Below, piece by piece: positions 1 through 8,349 of a stretch of DNA of 27,749 bases. Source of the stretch: Alphaproteobacteria bacterium (GTDB taxonomy: Bacteria; Pseudomonadota; Alphaproteobacteria; Rickettsiales; JABCZZ01); assembly GCA_013289445.1 (NCBI GenBank), contig JABCZZ010000020.1, positions 1 through 27,749 on the forward strand, given 5' to 3'. Position 1 is the stretch's first letter, and each line of letters opens with the position of its first letter. The notes under the pieces were generated by a model, which did no database searches, had not been told where the DNA came from, and saw only the letters and a list, made by a program, of their open reading frames with translations. The position numbers were made by a program, and so were the translations under genes.

Positions 1-759
1 AGGGCCGCTGCAGTACGAGCTACGATTGCACAGATTGAAAAATACAATACGGCCGCCAATACTTTTTACGGCAAATACGGTTATTTGCCGGGCGACATCA
101 CCAATACGGCTGCGCTGCAGTTTGGATTTCAGGCAAGGGGGGCGGATCAGTATGGCGGCAACACACTTCAGGGCAATGGCGATGGGATAATATGGGGGTT
201 AGGCGGATATGGCTGGAACTGCGGGGGAGAAACTTTCATGTTCTGGGTCGATTTAAGCGCTGCGGGTCTGATTGATAGTAACTTTAATACTGCCACGCCA
301 ATTAATTGTAATGGCACAACCCAAACAAACACGAACCTGTTTGTACCTGAGGCTAAAATCGGGCAGGGTAATTTTGTGACGGTCTGGAGTGATTTTTGTC
401 CAAGCTGTGGCAGCACCAGCCCCTATACAGGGAATTATTACGGCATCTCCAATATTCTTATGTTAGCAGGCGGCGGAAGCGCGGTAACCGCTACTAACGG
501 GCTTAGGGTATCGCAAGCCTATAGCATAGACCAGAAAATGGACGACGGATTTCCAACCAGCGGAAAGGTATTGGCCTATTATGCGAACGAACTGCTGGGT
601 ACATTGTGGGCGGGCACTGCCAACTCGACAACCGCTGTCTCTGGCTCGTCCACGACATGCTATGACAATGGCGGCAACACCGCCAACCCGGTGGTCTATT
701 CCATCCGCCAGAACGGGGGCGCTGGTGTTAACTGCGCCATATCGGTTAGATTTCAATAA
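1..759 (+). CDS. Type IV pilin/pseudopilin-like protein, 5' end missing
   Basis: The reading frame is open from the first base of the window, so the true start and the hydrophobic prepilin N-terminus lie upstream. A TTG at 85 is in frame but is internal, not a start. The visible protein begins just after the pilin helix and is closely related to the complete gene that follows: both share IEKYNTAANTFY, YGYLPGDI, GNGDGII, FWVDLS..GLID, SGSSTTCYDN and a GAGVNCA.S.RFQ C-terminus. By family knowledge such proteins form the globular head of a pilus or pseudopilus subunit that crosses the inner membrane by its N-terminal helix. Several cysteines, including two near the C-terminus, could form disulfides in the periplasm. 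Its stop codon overlaps the next start by one base. The family is recognised through the downstream paralogue; which fibre it joins is unknown. Confidence 0.8.
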   Translation, partial: RAAAVRATIAQIEKYNTAANTFYGKYGYLPGDITNTAALQFGFQARGADQYGGNTLQGNGDGIIWGLGGYGWNCGGETFMFWVDLSAAGLIDSNFNTATPINCNGTTQTNTNLFVPEAKIGQGNFVTVWSDFCPSCGSTSPYTGNYYGISNILMLAGGGSAVTATNGLRVSQAYSIDQKMDDGFPTSGKVLAYYANELLGTLWAGTANSTTAVSGSSTTCYDNGGNTANPVVYSIRQNGGAGVNCAISVRFQ

Positions 760-1628
760 TGGAAATTTATACTCCTAAAAGACATTCGGGCTTCACTCTC
801 ATCGAGCTTTCCATCGTGCTGGTCATCATCGGGCTCATCGTCGGCGGTGTATTGGTAGGCCAGGACTTGATAAGAGCCGCCGGTGTTCGCGCGCAGATTT
901 CGCAGATCGAAAAATATAACACCGCCGCTAATACCTTTTACGCCAAATATGGGTATCTGCCGGGCGATATCGTCAATTCTGCCGCCATCCAATTCGGCTT
1001 CCAACCCAGAGCCACAGACGTCTACAATGGCACACTTCAAGGCAATGGTGATGGCATTATCTCTGGCATGGGGGCAGGGTGGGGCTGCTGTGGTGAGACC
1101 TTAATGTTCTGGGTCGATCTGAGCACAGCAGGCCTGATCGACGGCATATTTAATTCTGCCACAGCGGGCGCAGAGTATACTTCAACGCCTACTACTATTT
1201 ATACTTTTATGCCCGCCGCAAAAATCGGGCAGGGCAATGTAGTGCAGGCCTGGAGTGATTATTGCGAAGTGTCCATGGGTGTATGCCCCACTGAAACTTA
1301 CACTGGAAATTATTTTGGTATTTCTAATATCACGCAAATGAATTTTGGCGGGCAGGATATGGTTTCCGTCCCCGGGCTCACCGTTATGCAGGCTTATAGC
1401 ATGGACAAAAAAGTGGACGATGGCATGCCAACCTCAGGCAGAGCGATGGCCTATATTCCGCGTATAGGTCCGCTCTGGATTGGCACCGCGGATTCCTTGA
1501 CTCCCGTGTCAGGCAGCTCCACCACATGTTATGACAATAGTGGCAACGCTTCGAGTCCCATTGTCTATTCCATCAACCAGAACGCCGGTGCTGGTGTTAA
1601 CTGCGCGCTGTCTTTCAGATTTCAATGA
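759..1628 (+). CDS. Prepilin-type N-terminal cleavage/methylation domain protein
   Basis: This complete 289-residue pilin-like protein has a textbook class III signal. Residues 1-11 are a short basic leader ending in Gly11, cleavage is expected before Phe12, and Glu16 is the conserved glutamate at mature position 5. The hydrophobic helix is about residues 12-33. The remainder is a globular, cysteine-containing domain paralogous to the preceding gene. The family is processed and N-methylated by a PilD-type prepilin peptidase and assembled into type IV pili or type II secretion pseudopili. The ATG lies within TAATG, overlapping the upstream stop codon, and no Shine-Dalgarno is evident, so translation is probably coupled. 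No assembly ATPase or secretin gene is in view, so the system it serves cannot be named. Confidence 0.9.
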   Translation: MEIYTPKRHSGFTLIELSIVLVIIGLIVGGVLVGQDLIRAAGVRAQISQIEKYNTAANTFYAKYGYLPGDIVNSAAIQFGFQPRATDVYNGTLQGNGDGIISGMGAGWGCCGETLMFWVDLSTAGLIDGIFNSATAGAEYTSTPTTIYTFMPAAKIGQGNVVQAWSDYCEVSMGVCPTETYTGNYFGISNITQMNFGGQDMVSVPGLTVMQAYSMDKKVDDGMPTSGRAMAYIPRIGPLWIGTADSLTPVSGSSTTCYDNSGNASSPIVYSINQNAGAGVNCALSFRFQ

Positions 1629-1731
1629 GTAGAAGTCACTTAAAAGGGCCCTTCAGAGAGATTTGTTCAAGAGGATAGCAGGCGCATATAAAAGCCTTTA
1701 CAACACCTACCTAATTATCGTATAATATATA

Positions 1732-2523
1732 TTATGGAATATTAAGTCCGGGTGGCGACATCATCTGATGTTCCAGATGGATAATACGGTTATTTTGTAT
1801 CTTTCCCGTAAAAATGCAGGCCGTATTCTTCTCGCTAAAGCCACCCGTGTTGTAAAAACTCGCTGTAGCGCCCGGGACGCGATAATCAACTACAGGCAAA
1901 TGCGTATGGCCAATAAATATGCGCGTTATACCTTCTAGCTCGCCCTGCTGGTTGAGATGGTCATAAATATCCCGGTACATATCTTTCTCCATAGCCCCGG
2001 GCTCCCCCTTATTTAGCAGGCGATCCTGCATGATGGTGTTGCCCGTTTTGTAGTATTTTGGAGGTACTACCAAATCACCATGGACAAACAGCGCGTCACC
2101 TAAAATGACGTTTCCTTCGTATACATTTAGATTCGCATGATTTTTTGCAAATTCCGTCAGCCGTTCATGAAATATCGGAAAGCCATCGTGATTACCGAGC
2201 ATGTAGTGAAAACGCGTATGGGGACATGCCTCCAAAATGGCTTTCAGCCTTGGCAAAAGCTTCTGAATTCTTTTCTCAACGGCCTGCAACGTCTCTGCAT
2301 CCAAGACCTCATCGCGTTTGCCGGGTATGGAGAACGGATGAGAAATTTCCAGGGTATCGCCATTTAACACGACGTCGTCACAGGCCTTAAAACGCTCAAT
2401 CAGCTGCGCAAGGATCTTGTCGTCTTTTGTGAGTCTCGAGGTTTCTGCCCCGATATGCATATCCGAGATAACGGTAAACGAATATACATCTGATGTTCCT
2501 GTGTTTTCTAGCTGGCCTTGCAT
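1732..2523 (-). CDS. Calcineurin-like metallophosphoesterase
   Basis: This 263-residue protein carries all the metal-binding blocks of the calcineurin-like superfamily in order: D21-x-H23, G55-D56, G110-N-H-D113, H148-G-D and G205-H-T-H208. These ligate the two metal ions that activate water for phosphoester hydrolysis. The substrate cannot be told from sequence; related enzymes act on nucleotides, UDP-sugar lipids or nucleic acids. There is no signal peptide or membrane segment, so it is probably cytoplasmic. It follows queA by 35 bases on the same strand and may be co-transcribed. The start must lie at or before residue 20 to keep the first metal motif. No Shine-Dalgarno is seen; a small hairpin ends two bases before the ATG. 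Confidence 0.85.
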   Translation of the reverse strand: MQGQLENTGTSDVYSFTVISDMHIGAETSRLTKDDKILAQLIERFKACDDVVLNGDTLEISHPFSIPGKRDEVLDAETLQAVEKRIQKLLPRLKAILEACPHTRFHYMLGNHDGFPIFHERLTEFAKNHANLNVYEGNVILGDALFVHGDLVVPPKYYKTGNTIMQDRLLNKGEPGAMEKDMYRDIYDHLNQQGELEGITRIFIGHTHLPVVDYRVPGATASFYNTGGFSEKNTACIFTGKIQNNRIIHLEHQMMSPPGLNIP

Positions 2524-2525
2524 GA

Positions 2526-2543
2526 CGGTATTTTACAATACCG
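2526..2543 (-). promoter_or_regulatory. Hairpin abutting the metallophosphoesterase start codon
   Basis: In minus-strand sense the bases read CGGTATT-GTAA-AATACCG, a perfect 7-bp stem with a 4-base loop. It ends two bases before the ATG and occupies the place where a Shine-Dalgarno would lie. It has no T-run, so it is not an intrinsic terminator. It could influence translation of the downstream gene or be incidental; this is inference from position only. Confidence 0.35.
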
Positions 2544-2558
2544 CGCTTGGAATTTCCA

Positions 2559-3575
2559 TCACTTTACAAGCAGGCAAGCATCCCCATAAGAATAAAACCG
2601 GTATTTTGCGCCTATTGCATGATGATATGCCTGATGCATACGCTCAAGCCCCATAAATGCACTCACAAGCATAAACAAGGTTGAGCGGGGCAAATGGAAG
2701 TTCGTCAACAGGATATCCACAGCTTTAAATCTATAACCTGGGGTGATGAAGATATCCGTCGGACCGGCGAAGGCCTCCACATTCCCGGTTTCATTCGCTG
2801 ATGATTCTAAAACCCGCAGCGCTGTCGTGCCTACCGCTACCACACGACCGCCTTTGTGGCGGGCTGCATTGATAGCATCAGAAGTTTCCCTAGATATTTC
2901 CGCATATTCGCTGTGCATCTTATGATCTAAGGTATCTTCCGATTTCACTGGCAGAAACGTTCCGCCGCCAACATGCAGCGTCACATAGACCCTTAAAATA
3001 CCGCGTTTATCAAGCTCAGCTAATAATTCATCCGTAAAATGCAGCCCGGCAGTGGGTGCCGCCACGGCACCATCTTTGGTTGAATATATCGTTTGATATT
3101 GTTGTTTATCAATATTTTGTTCGCTTTTTTTAATGTATGGTGGTAGCGGCATTTTCCCGTGCTTTTCAAGCATTTCCTGCCAATCCTTGCTTGTCCACTG
3201 CAATTCAATTTCACCGCCCGGCATTTTTGACTTCACCACGGCAGAAAAGCCCGGTGCAAAATGAATCTCGTCATCGACGCGCAGACGTTTGCCAGGCCTT
3301 GCGAACGCACTCCAGCGGTTCTCGCCCAAAAACTTGTGCAGCGTCACCTCAATCGCCGCCTCCCCCCTTTTGCCCTCGAGCCGGGCAGGGATCACGCGCG
3401 TGTCGTTAAATACCATAATGTCCCCTGCCCTGAGTAATGCGGGAAGATCGCGGGTAGTTTTGTCGGCGATGTCTTGCGAACTGACGACCATGAGCCTCGA
3501 GGCATCTCGCGGTGACACGGGATGCTGCGCGATGCGCTCGGGTGGCAATTGAAAATCGAACAGGGACACTTTCAT
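2559..3575 (-). CDS. queA: S-adenosylmethionine:tRNA ribosyltransferase-isomerase QueA
   Basis: The 338-residue protein begins MKVSLFDFQLPPERIAQHP, the characteristic QueA N-terminus. It continues with family blocks such as MVFNDTRVIPARL, APTAGLHFT, LHVGGGTFLPV and a C-terminal TNFHLPRSTLFMLV segment. QueA transfers and isomerises the ribose of S-adenosylmethionine onto 7-aminomethyl-7-deazaguanine in tRNA, forming epoxyqueuosine at the wobble position. The length is close to the usual 340-355 residues. The start is supported by AAGGAA about ten bases upstream. It leads the metallophosphoesterase gene on the same strand. The usual neighbour tgt is not adjacent. The upstream 97 bases separate it from a divergent gene and should hold its promoter. 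Confidence 0.97.
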   Translation of the reverse strand: MKVSLFDFQLPPERIAQHPVSPRDASRLMVVSSQDIADKTTRDLPALLRAGDIMVFNDTRVIPARLEGKRGEAAIEVTLHKFLGENRWSAFARPGKRLRVDDEIHFAPGFSAVVKSKMPGGEIELQWTSKDWQEMLEKHGKMPLPPYIKKSEQNIDKQQYQTIYSTKDGAVAAPTAGLHFTDELLAELDKRGILRVYVTLHVGGGTFLPVKSEDTLDHKMHSEYAEISRETSDAINAARHKGGRVVAVGTTALRVLESSANETGNVEAFAGPTDIFITPGYRFKAVDILLTNFHLPRSTLFMLVSAFMGLERMHQAYHHAIGAKYRFYSYGDACLLVK

Positions 3576-3672
3576 AAAGCAGTATTCCTTTATCTATTTG
3601 AACGCCCAGATGCAACCGGCGCACGACACGGCTCTTGACAAAAACGCTTAAAAAACAGAGTGTGCTTACCAT

Positions 3673-4515
3673 ATGACTGCCATTCAGACACTTCTGCAAA
3701 GCCTCGTTTCCGTTGTTAAACCCGCTCCTGTGCTGGATATTAACAAGATTGCCGATAACGACTGGGAAGTACTGCGCGTCACGCCTGAGACTTTTGAGAA
3801 AGCCGAACTGATTGCCGACACTTTGTGTCTGGCCGTGGAAATTACTTATATCGGTGATGACGGCGAGGACAAAATTCTCAGTGTTGTCATTCGCGAGATC
3901 AGAAAATTTGACAAAAACACCTATCTCATGAAAGTCGAATACGGCAACGGCAACATTGAGTTGTTAAGCAGCGACAGAACCGAAGAAATTTTCGCCGGCG
4001 CATTTGGCAAGCTCTACGATACCGACCGCGACGAATACGGCAGTCCCTTGGAAGAAATTCTGTTTGAGTCCGGCAAAAAAATCGACGAGGCTATCGGCAT
4101 CAACCCTACCAAAGGCGAGGTTCCCCGCGTCGCTCCAACTATCCAGACTTTCTTTCACATGTTCGAAGTGTTCGAGGACCAGAATTATTACGCGCTGCGC
4201 CTGAAGCTTCATCTGCTCAAATTTTTGGTTAAATCCGCCGGCAGCGCCAAATCCGATGCGGAAATGAATGTTATTCGTCAGTTCATCAAGTCCGACAGCT
4301 CCGTGCAACCCTCCGATCAGGAAGCGCTGATCGAATATGCCGACTATTCGCTCGTTACCCCGGCAGTGCTTAAGGAAACGGTGGACAAAATCCATCTCGT
4401 GCCCAACGCTGACCTGAAGGCCACACTAGCCACGGCCAAAACCCTGATCGAAACCGGTGGGGCCATTACGCCGCAGGAACAGGATCTCTACGACCAGCTC
4501 CTCAAAGCGCTCTAA
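3673..4515 (+). CDS. Uncharacterised protein with WYL-like and TerB-like regions
   Basis: I do not recognise this 280-residue acidic cytoplasmic protein as a named family. Residues about 51-108 look like a compact beta-barrel of WYL type: AVEITYIGDDGEDKI, then alternating strands, then a conserved-looking DRTEEIF. Residues about 170-280 are helical and resemble a TerB/DjlA-like helical domain, with SDAEMNVIRQFI in the first half and TPQEQDLYDQLLKAL at the end. Both assignments are weak pattern matches and need a profile search. No signal peptide or membrane segment is seen. It is transcribed divergently from queA. It precedes thrS by 92 bases, but thrS has its own promoter candidate, so an operon is not implied. 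A TTGACA at 3635-3640 lacks a convincing -10 partner. Confidence 0.75.
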   Translation: MTAIQTLLQSLVSVVKPAPVLDINKIADNDWEVLRVTPETFEKAELIADTLCLAVEITYIGDDGEDKILSVVIREIRKFDKNTYLMKVEYGNGNIELLSSDRTEEIFAGAFGKLYDTDRDEYGSPLEEILFESGKKIDEAIGINPTKGEVPRVAPTIQTFFHMFEVFEDQNYYALRLKLHLLKFLVKSAGSAKSDAEMNVIRQFIKSDSSVQPSDQEALIEYADYSLVTPAVLKETVDKIHLVPNADLKATLATAKTLIETGGAITPQEQDLYDQLLKAL

Positions 4516-4541
4516 AGCGCGCAAACACAAGCATCAGGGCC

Positions 4542-4569
4542 TTGACAGAGCGCATAATCCCTCTAATCT
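4542..4569 (+). promoter_or_regulatory. Candidate sigma70 promoter for thrS
   Basis: TTGACA at 4542-4547 is followed after 16 bases by TAATCT at 4564-4569. The predicted start near 4576 gives a leader of about 30 bases, too short for a T-box or a large autoregulatory structure. The promoter lies in the only non-coding gap upstream of thrS. Confidence 0.5.
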
Positions 4570-4607
4570 CGCACATTCCCTAAACCACAGAGGTTGCGCG
4601 CGTCTCA

Positions 4608-6521
4608 ATGGCTATCAAGATTACCCTGCCCGATAACAGCGAACGTATGTTCGACGCTGCCGTAATAACGGGTGAAGACGTTGCCTCCTCCATTGGTAAA
4701 GGCCTTGCCAAAGCCGCACTCGCAATAAGGGTTAACGGCAAGCTGCAGGATCTCTACCTGCCGATTAAGCAGGATGCCAAAATTGAAATCATAACCCCCA
4801 GCTCGCCCGACGGGCTTGAAATGATTCGCCACGACGCCGCCCATCTCATGGCCGAGGCCGTGAAGGAGCTTTATCCCCATACACAGGTGACCATCGGCCC
4901 GGCGATTGAAAACGGATTTTACTACGACTTCGCGCGCAAAGAGCCGTTCACCACGGCGGATCTCGAAACGATTGAGAAACGCATGGTGGAGATCAGCCAG
5001 CGCGCTGAGCCCATCCGCCGCGAGGAATGGCAACGCGACAAGGCGGTGAAGTTCTTCAAGGATCAGGGCGAGGAATATAAGGCCGAAATCATCGCTGCGA
5101 TTCCTGCCGATCAGGCCATCGGCCTTTACCGCCAGGGCAATTTCATCGATCTGTGCCGCGGCCCGCATGCGCCCAGCACCGCGCATGTGAAGCATTTCAA
5201 GCTGATGAAAGTCGCGGGCGCTTACTGGCGCGGCGACTCGCGTAACGAGATGCTCCAGCGCATCTACGGCACTGCCTGGGCGGATGAAAAGCAGCTCAAG
5301 GCCTACCTCACCATGCTTGAGGAAGCCGAGAAACGCGACCATCGCCGCTTAGGGCGCGAACTCGATCTCTTTCATATTCAGGAAGAGGCCGTCGGTCAGG
5401 TATTCTGGCACGACAAAGGCTGGACGCTTTACCGCACGATTGAAAATTACATCCGGGGTAAAATCCGCAAGCGCGGTTACAGCGAGGTCAAGACGCCGAT
5501 TCTGGTTGATCGCTCATTGTGGGAAAAATCCGGCCACTGGGAAAAATTCGGCGAAAATATGTTCACCGCCGAGTCCGAAGAGCGCGTACTGGCGCTTAAA
5601 CCGATGAACTGCCCCTGCCACGTGCAGATTTTCAAGCAGGGCACCAAGTCCTACCGCGACCTGCCCTTGCGCATGGCCGAGTTCGGCACCTGCCACCGCA
5701 ACGAGCCCTCCGGTGCGCTGCACGGCATCATGCGCGTGCGCGGCTTCGTTCAGGACGATGCGCATATCTTCTGCACCGAGGATCAGATCACGGGCGAGAC
5801 CGTCGCCTTCTGCGATCTGCTCAAGGAAGTCTACAAGGACTTCGGCTTCACCCAGATCAGCGTGAAGTTCTCCGACCGCCCGGCTAAGCGCGCAGGTGAA
5901 GATGCGATTTGGGACAAAGCCGAGGGCGCGCTAAAAGCCGCCGTGGAAGCCACCGGCTTGCCCTACACGCTCAACCCCGGCGAAGGTGCGTTCTACGGCC
6001 CCAAGCTTGAGTTCGTGCTGCGCGACGCCATCGGCCGCGACTGGCAGTGCGGTACGCTGCAGGTCGATTTCGTGCTGCCCGAACGTCTCGGCGCCGAATA
6101 TATCGGGCCAGACGGCGCCAAGCACCGCCCCGTGATGGTGCACCGTGCGATATTGGGATCGCTTGAACGCTTTATCGGCATATTGATTGAAGAATTCTCC
6201 GGCAAGTTTCCGCTCTGGCTTGCGCCCGTGCAGGTGGTCGTTGCCACCATCACCAATGAAATCGATGACTATGCGCTCGAAGTAAAAAATACGCTGGAGG
6301 CGGCAGGCCTGCGTGTCGTGGTGGATACAGGAGCGGATAAAATCAATTACAAGATCCGCGAGCATTCCAACGCCAAAATCCCCGCTATCATTGCGCTGGG
6401 CGCACGCGAAAAGGCCGAAAAAATCGTCTCAATCAGGCGCATCGGCTCGCAGAATCAGGAAGTCATGTCGCTTGCCACCGCCGCCCAAAAACTGGCTGAG
6501 GAAGCCCGCGTGCCCACATAA
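4608..6521 (+). CDS. thrS: Threonyl-tRNA synthetase
   Basis: This full-length 637-residue class II aminoacyl-tRNA synthetase charges tRNA-Thr with threonine in the cytoplasm. Its domains are in the normal order. A TGS domain spans residues 1-62. The editing domain has the HDAAH motif at 75-79 and DLCRGPH at 181-187, whose Cys and His belong to the proofreading site. The catalytic core has Cys335, His386 and His512 in the positions of the zinc ligands of the E. coli enzyme, with the motif 2 block [11 protein letters not shown] at 359-369. The anticodon-binding domain is about 540-637. A weak AGAGG lies 14 bases before the ATG. infC follows 79 bases downstream, as in many bacteria. Confidence 0.98.
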   Translation: MAIKITLPDNSERMFDAAVITGEDVASSIGKGLAKAALAIRVNGKLQDLYLPIKQDAKIEIITPSSPDGLEMIRHDAAHLMAEAVKELYPHTQVTIGPAIENGFYYDFARKEPFTTADLETIEKRMVEISQRAEPIRREEWQRDKAVKFFKDQGEEYKAEIIAAIPADQAIGLYRQGNFIDLCRGPHAPSTAHVKHFKLMKVAGAYWRGDSRNEMLQRIYGTAWADEKQLKAYLTMLEEAEKRDHRRLGRELDLFHIQEEAVGQVFWHDKGWTLYRTIENYIRGKIRKRGYSEVKTPILVDRSLWEKSGHWEKFGENMFTAESEERVLALKPMNCPCHVQIFKQGTKSYRDLPLRMAEFGTCHRNEPSGALHGIMRVRGFVQDDAHIFCTEDQITGETVAFCDLLKEVYKDFGFTQISVKFSDRPAKRAGEDAIWDKAEGALKAAVEATGLPYTLNPGEGAFYGPKLEFVLRDAIGRDWQCGTLQVDFVLPERLGAEYIGPDGAKHRPVMVHRAILGSLERFIGILIEEFSGKFPLWLAPVQVVVATITNEIDDYALEVKNTLEAAGLRVVVDTGADKINYKIREHSNAKIPAIIALGAREKAEKIVSIRRIGSQNQEVMSLATAAQKLAEEARVPT

Positions 6522-6600
6522 ATCTGCATAAATCTGCTAGGAGCTTAACTGCGCAACCTCTATAATCACCTACCGCAAGGATTAACAACCAAGGATGACC

Positions 6601-7125
6601 ATGAATACACAAAAACCACGCAGCGACGAACCACGCATCAACAATGAAATTACTTCGCCCTCCATCCGTCTTATCGACGCGAGGGGCAACATGGTGGGCG
6701 TCGTCGCCGCCAAGGAAGGTGTGAGGCTCGCCGAACAGGCCGGACTCGACCTCGTGGAAATCTCCCCCAACGCAGAGCCGCCCGTCTGCAAGGTGATGGA
6801 TTACGGCAAATACAAATACGAGGCGCAGAAAAAAGCCGCCGAGCAGCGCAAGAAGCAAAAAGTCGTCGTCGTGAAGGAAATCAAGCTGCGCCCGACGATT
6901 GATAAGCATGACTTAGAAGTGAAGATTCGCGCCGTGCGCGGCTTCATTGAAGACGGCGACAAGGTGAAATTCACCCTCAAGTTCCGCGGCCGCGAAATCG
7001 CCCATCAGGAACTGGGCATGAAGCTCTTGGAGCAGGTGCAGGCAGAGCTTAACGATTCCGTGCGCATGGAAATCAACCCGCGCATGGAAGGCCGCCAGAT
7101 GGTGATGATGGTCGCGCCTAAATAA
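6601..7125 (+). CDS. infC: Translation initiation factor IF-3
   Basis: IF-3 binds the 30S subunit, prevents premature 50S joining and checks the initiator tRNA. The protein of about 174 residues has the N-domain with RLIDARGNMVGVV, then LDLVEISPNAEPPVCKVMDYGKYKYE, a lysine-rich linker, and the C-domain with KFRGREIAH and the terminal MVMMVAPK. Two in-frame ATGs exist at 6595 and 6601. I choose 6601 because AAGGA at 6591-6595 is then a correctly spaced Shine-Dalgarno, whereas it would overlap the first ATG. The start is ATG rather than the rare AUU used for autoregulation in E. coli. A perfect TATAAT at 6561-6566 upstream, with only a poor -35, may give an internal promoter in addition to read-through from thrS. 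The usual partners rpmI and rplT are absent downstream. Confidence 0.96.
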   Translation: MNTQKPRSDEPRINNEITSPSIRLIDARGNMVGVVAAKEGVRLAEQAGLDLVEISPNAEPPVCKVMDYGKYKYEAQKKAAEQRKKQKVVVVKEIKLRPTIDKHDLEVKIRAVRGFIEDGDKVKFTLKFRGREIAHQELGMKLLEQVQAELNDSVRMEINPRMEGRQMVMMVAPK

Positions 7126-7156
7126 GGTTTAGTGCGTATTTTTCATTACTCCTATT

Positions 7157-7735
7157 TTAAACAGACGCTATGTCAGATGTTTTGACGGGTAGTTTTTTTT
7201 GGCTAAGCCACCAGCAAAATAGGAGATTGCCCAAAACTATCAGTGAAAATATCACAAGGGCAGAAACACTGATATAAATATCCACTACGCTGTGTGCCAT
7301 TTTGTCAGGCAGTAATAGTGGAAAATGAAGGTAATAAAGAAGTAGACTAATACCCAATAAAACCGAATCAACACTGCCTGTGAAAACCAGAGATATCAGC
7401 GCGCATTGTAAACATGCAGCAACAGTACATATAGGCCAAAAAACCTGCATAAGAATTTTTAGCGTCACATCCTGTTTCTTCTTATAACTGCATATAGCTA
7501 ATAACGTACTAGTGATAACGGAAAGAATAAAACATAGGGGTATAGCTATTATACCAATAAGAATTATCCCTTTGCTCTCCTCTATGTATGATGGTGGCTT
7601 TATCGATACTTCACCAAAAGATAAATCAGGGCCATGATACATCCCAGCGTAAGCAGTCATCAGCATAAAAAGAGTTGCAAAAATTGTCATATAGAAATAG
7701 CCGCCGAGCAGAAATATCTTAATTATGCGCCACAT
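7157..7735 (-). CDS. Hypothetical multi-pass membrane protein, A/T-rich
   Basis: I do not recognise this 192-residue protein. It is strongly hydrophobic with about four to five predicted membrane helices, around residues 7-30, 57-83, 93-117, 120-140 and 150-177. The segment from about 31 to 55 is polar. The N-terminus is MWRIIKIFLLGGYF. Its codons are visibly richer in A and T than those of infC and pyrE on either side, which suggests a later arrival or relaxed selection. It converges with infC, and its start lies 14 bases downstream of the pyrE stop on the same strand, so it may be the tail of the panC-pyrE transcript. No conserved catalytic motif is seen. Confidence 0.65.
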   Translation of the reverse strand: MWRIIKIFLLGGYFYMTIFATLFMLMTAYAGMYHGPDLSFGEVSIKPPSYIEESKGIILIGIIAIPLCFILSVITSTLLAICSYKKKQDVTLKILMQVFWPICTVAACLQCALISLVFTGSVDSVLLGISLLLYYLHFPLLLPDKMAHSVVDIYISVSALVIFSLIVLGNLLFCWWLSQKKLPVKTSDIASV

Positions 7736-7749
7736 ATTTATTCGTAACT

Positions 7750-8340
7750 TTATTTCTGTTGTAGGAATCTGCTGCCCGGTTTCACCGCTTCGATATTCTT
7801 CAGATGCGCGGGCAGTGCGTCGGGTTTGAAGGTTGGCACGTCGAGTTTCAGCAGCGAGATAAGCGGCACGGGAAGGTTACCCGCCCCTGCCCCACGGTCA
7901 ATCAGGCAGACTTCGGCAATCACATCGCCGCCATGCGCCTTGATGACTTCGATGGCCTCCAGCGACGATTTCGCCGTCGTCACCACGTCCTCCACCACCA
8001 GCACCTTGGCACCTTTTTCAATGGTGAAGCCGCGGCGGAAGGTGAACACGCCGTTCTCGCGCTCGCAGAAGATAGACGGCACGCCGAGCTGGCGGCCCAT
8101 CTCATAGCCCACCACGACGCCGCCCATGGCGGGTGCGACCACGAGGTCGAAATCATCGGCGAATTTCTTTTTCACCTTGGCGGCCAGTGCGCCGCAAAGC
8201 CGCTCGGCCCTTTGAGCATCCATCAGCACACGCGCGCATTGCAGGTAGGTGTCACTATGCAGGCCCGAGGAAAGAATGAAATGGCCCTTGAGAATGGCTC
8301 CGGAATCGGTGAATTCGGTGAATACTTCAGCGTCGTTCAT
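7750..8340 (-). CDS. pyrE: Orotate phosphoribosyltransferase
   Basis: PyrE joins orotate to phosphoribosyl pyrophosphate to give orotidine monophosphate, the fifth step of pyrimidine synthesis. The 196-residue protein contains GHFILSSGLHS at 19-29, the substrate-binding loop region LVVAPAMGGVVVGYE, and the PRPP-binding motif VLVVEDVVTTAKSS at 113-126. The length is slightly below the 200-230 residues of many homologues but all core motifs are present. The start is supported by an AGGG that overlaps the panC stop codon, nine bases before the ATG. The nine-base gap from panC indicates a single transcript. Confidence 0.95.
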   Translation of the reverse strand: MNDAEVFTEFTDSGAILKGHFILSSGLHSDTYLQCARVLMDAQRAERLCGALAAKVKKKFADDFDLVVAPAMGGVVVGYEMGRQLGVPSIFCERENGVFTFRRGFTIEKGAKVLVVEDVVTTAKSSLEAIEVIKAHGGDVIAEVCLIDRGAGAGNLPVPLISLLKLDVPTFKPDALPAHLKNIEAVKPGSRFLQQK

Positions 8341-8349
8341 GATGCATCC

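Noticed and set aside
1641..1652. AAGGGCCCTT palindrome after the pilin gene as a terminator
   Set aside because: The stem leaves no loop and no T-run follows.
1722..1735. Perfect A/T palindrome ATAATATATATTAT
   Set aside because: It overlaps the stop of the phosphoesterase gene. A simple A/T alternation easily forms palindromes, and no G/C stem or T-run accompanies it.
3635..3672. TTGACA upstream of the WYL/TerB-like gene as a promoter
   Set aside because: No acceptable -10 box lies 15-19 bases downstream, so only the -35 word is present.
4605..5342. Long open frame on the minus strand inside thrS
   Set aside because: It lies wholly antisense to a certain gene, has no start signal and no recognisable domain. 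Balanced-GC genes commonly produce such frames.
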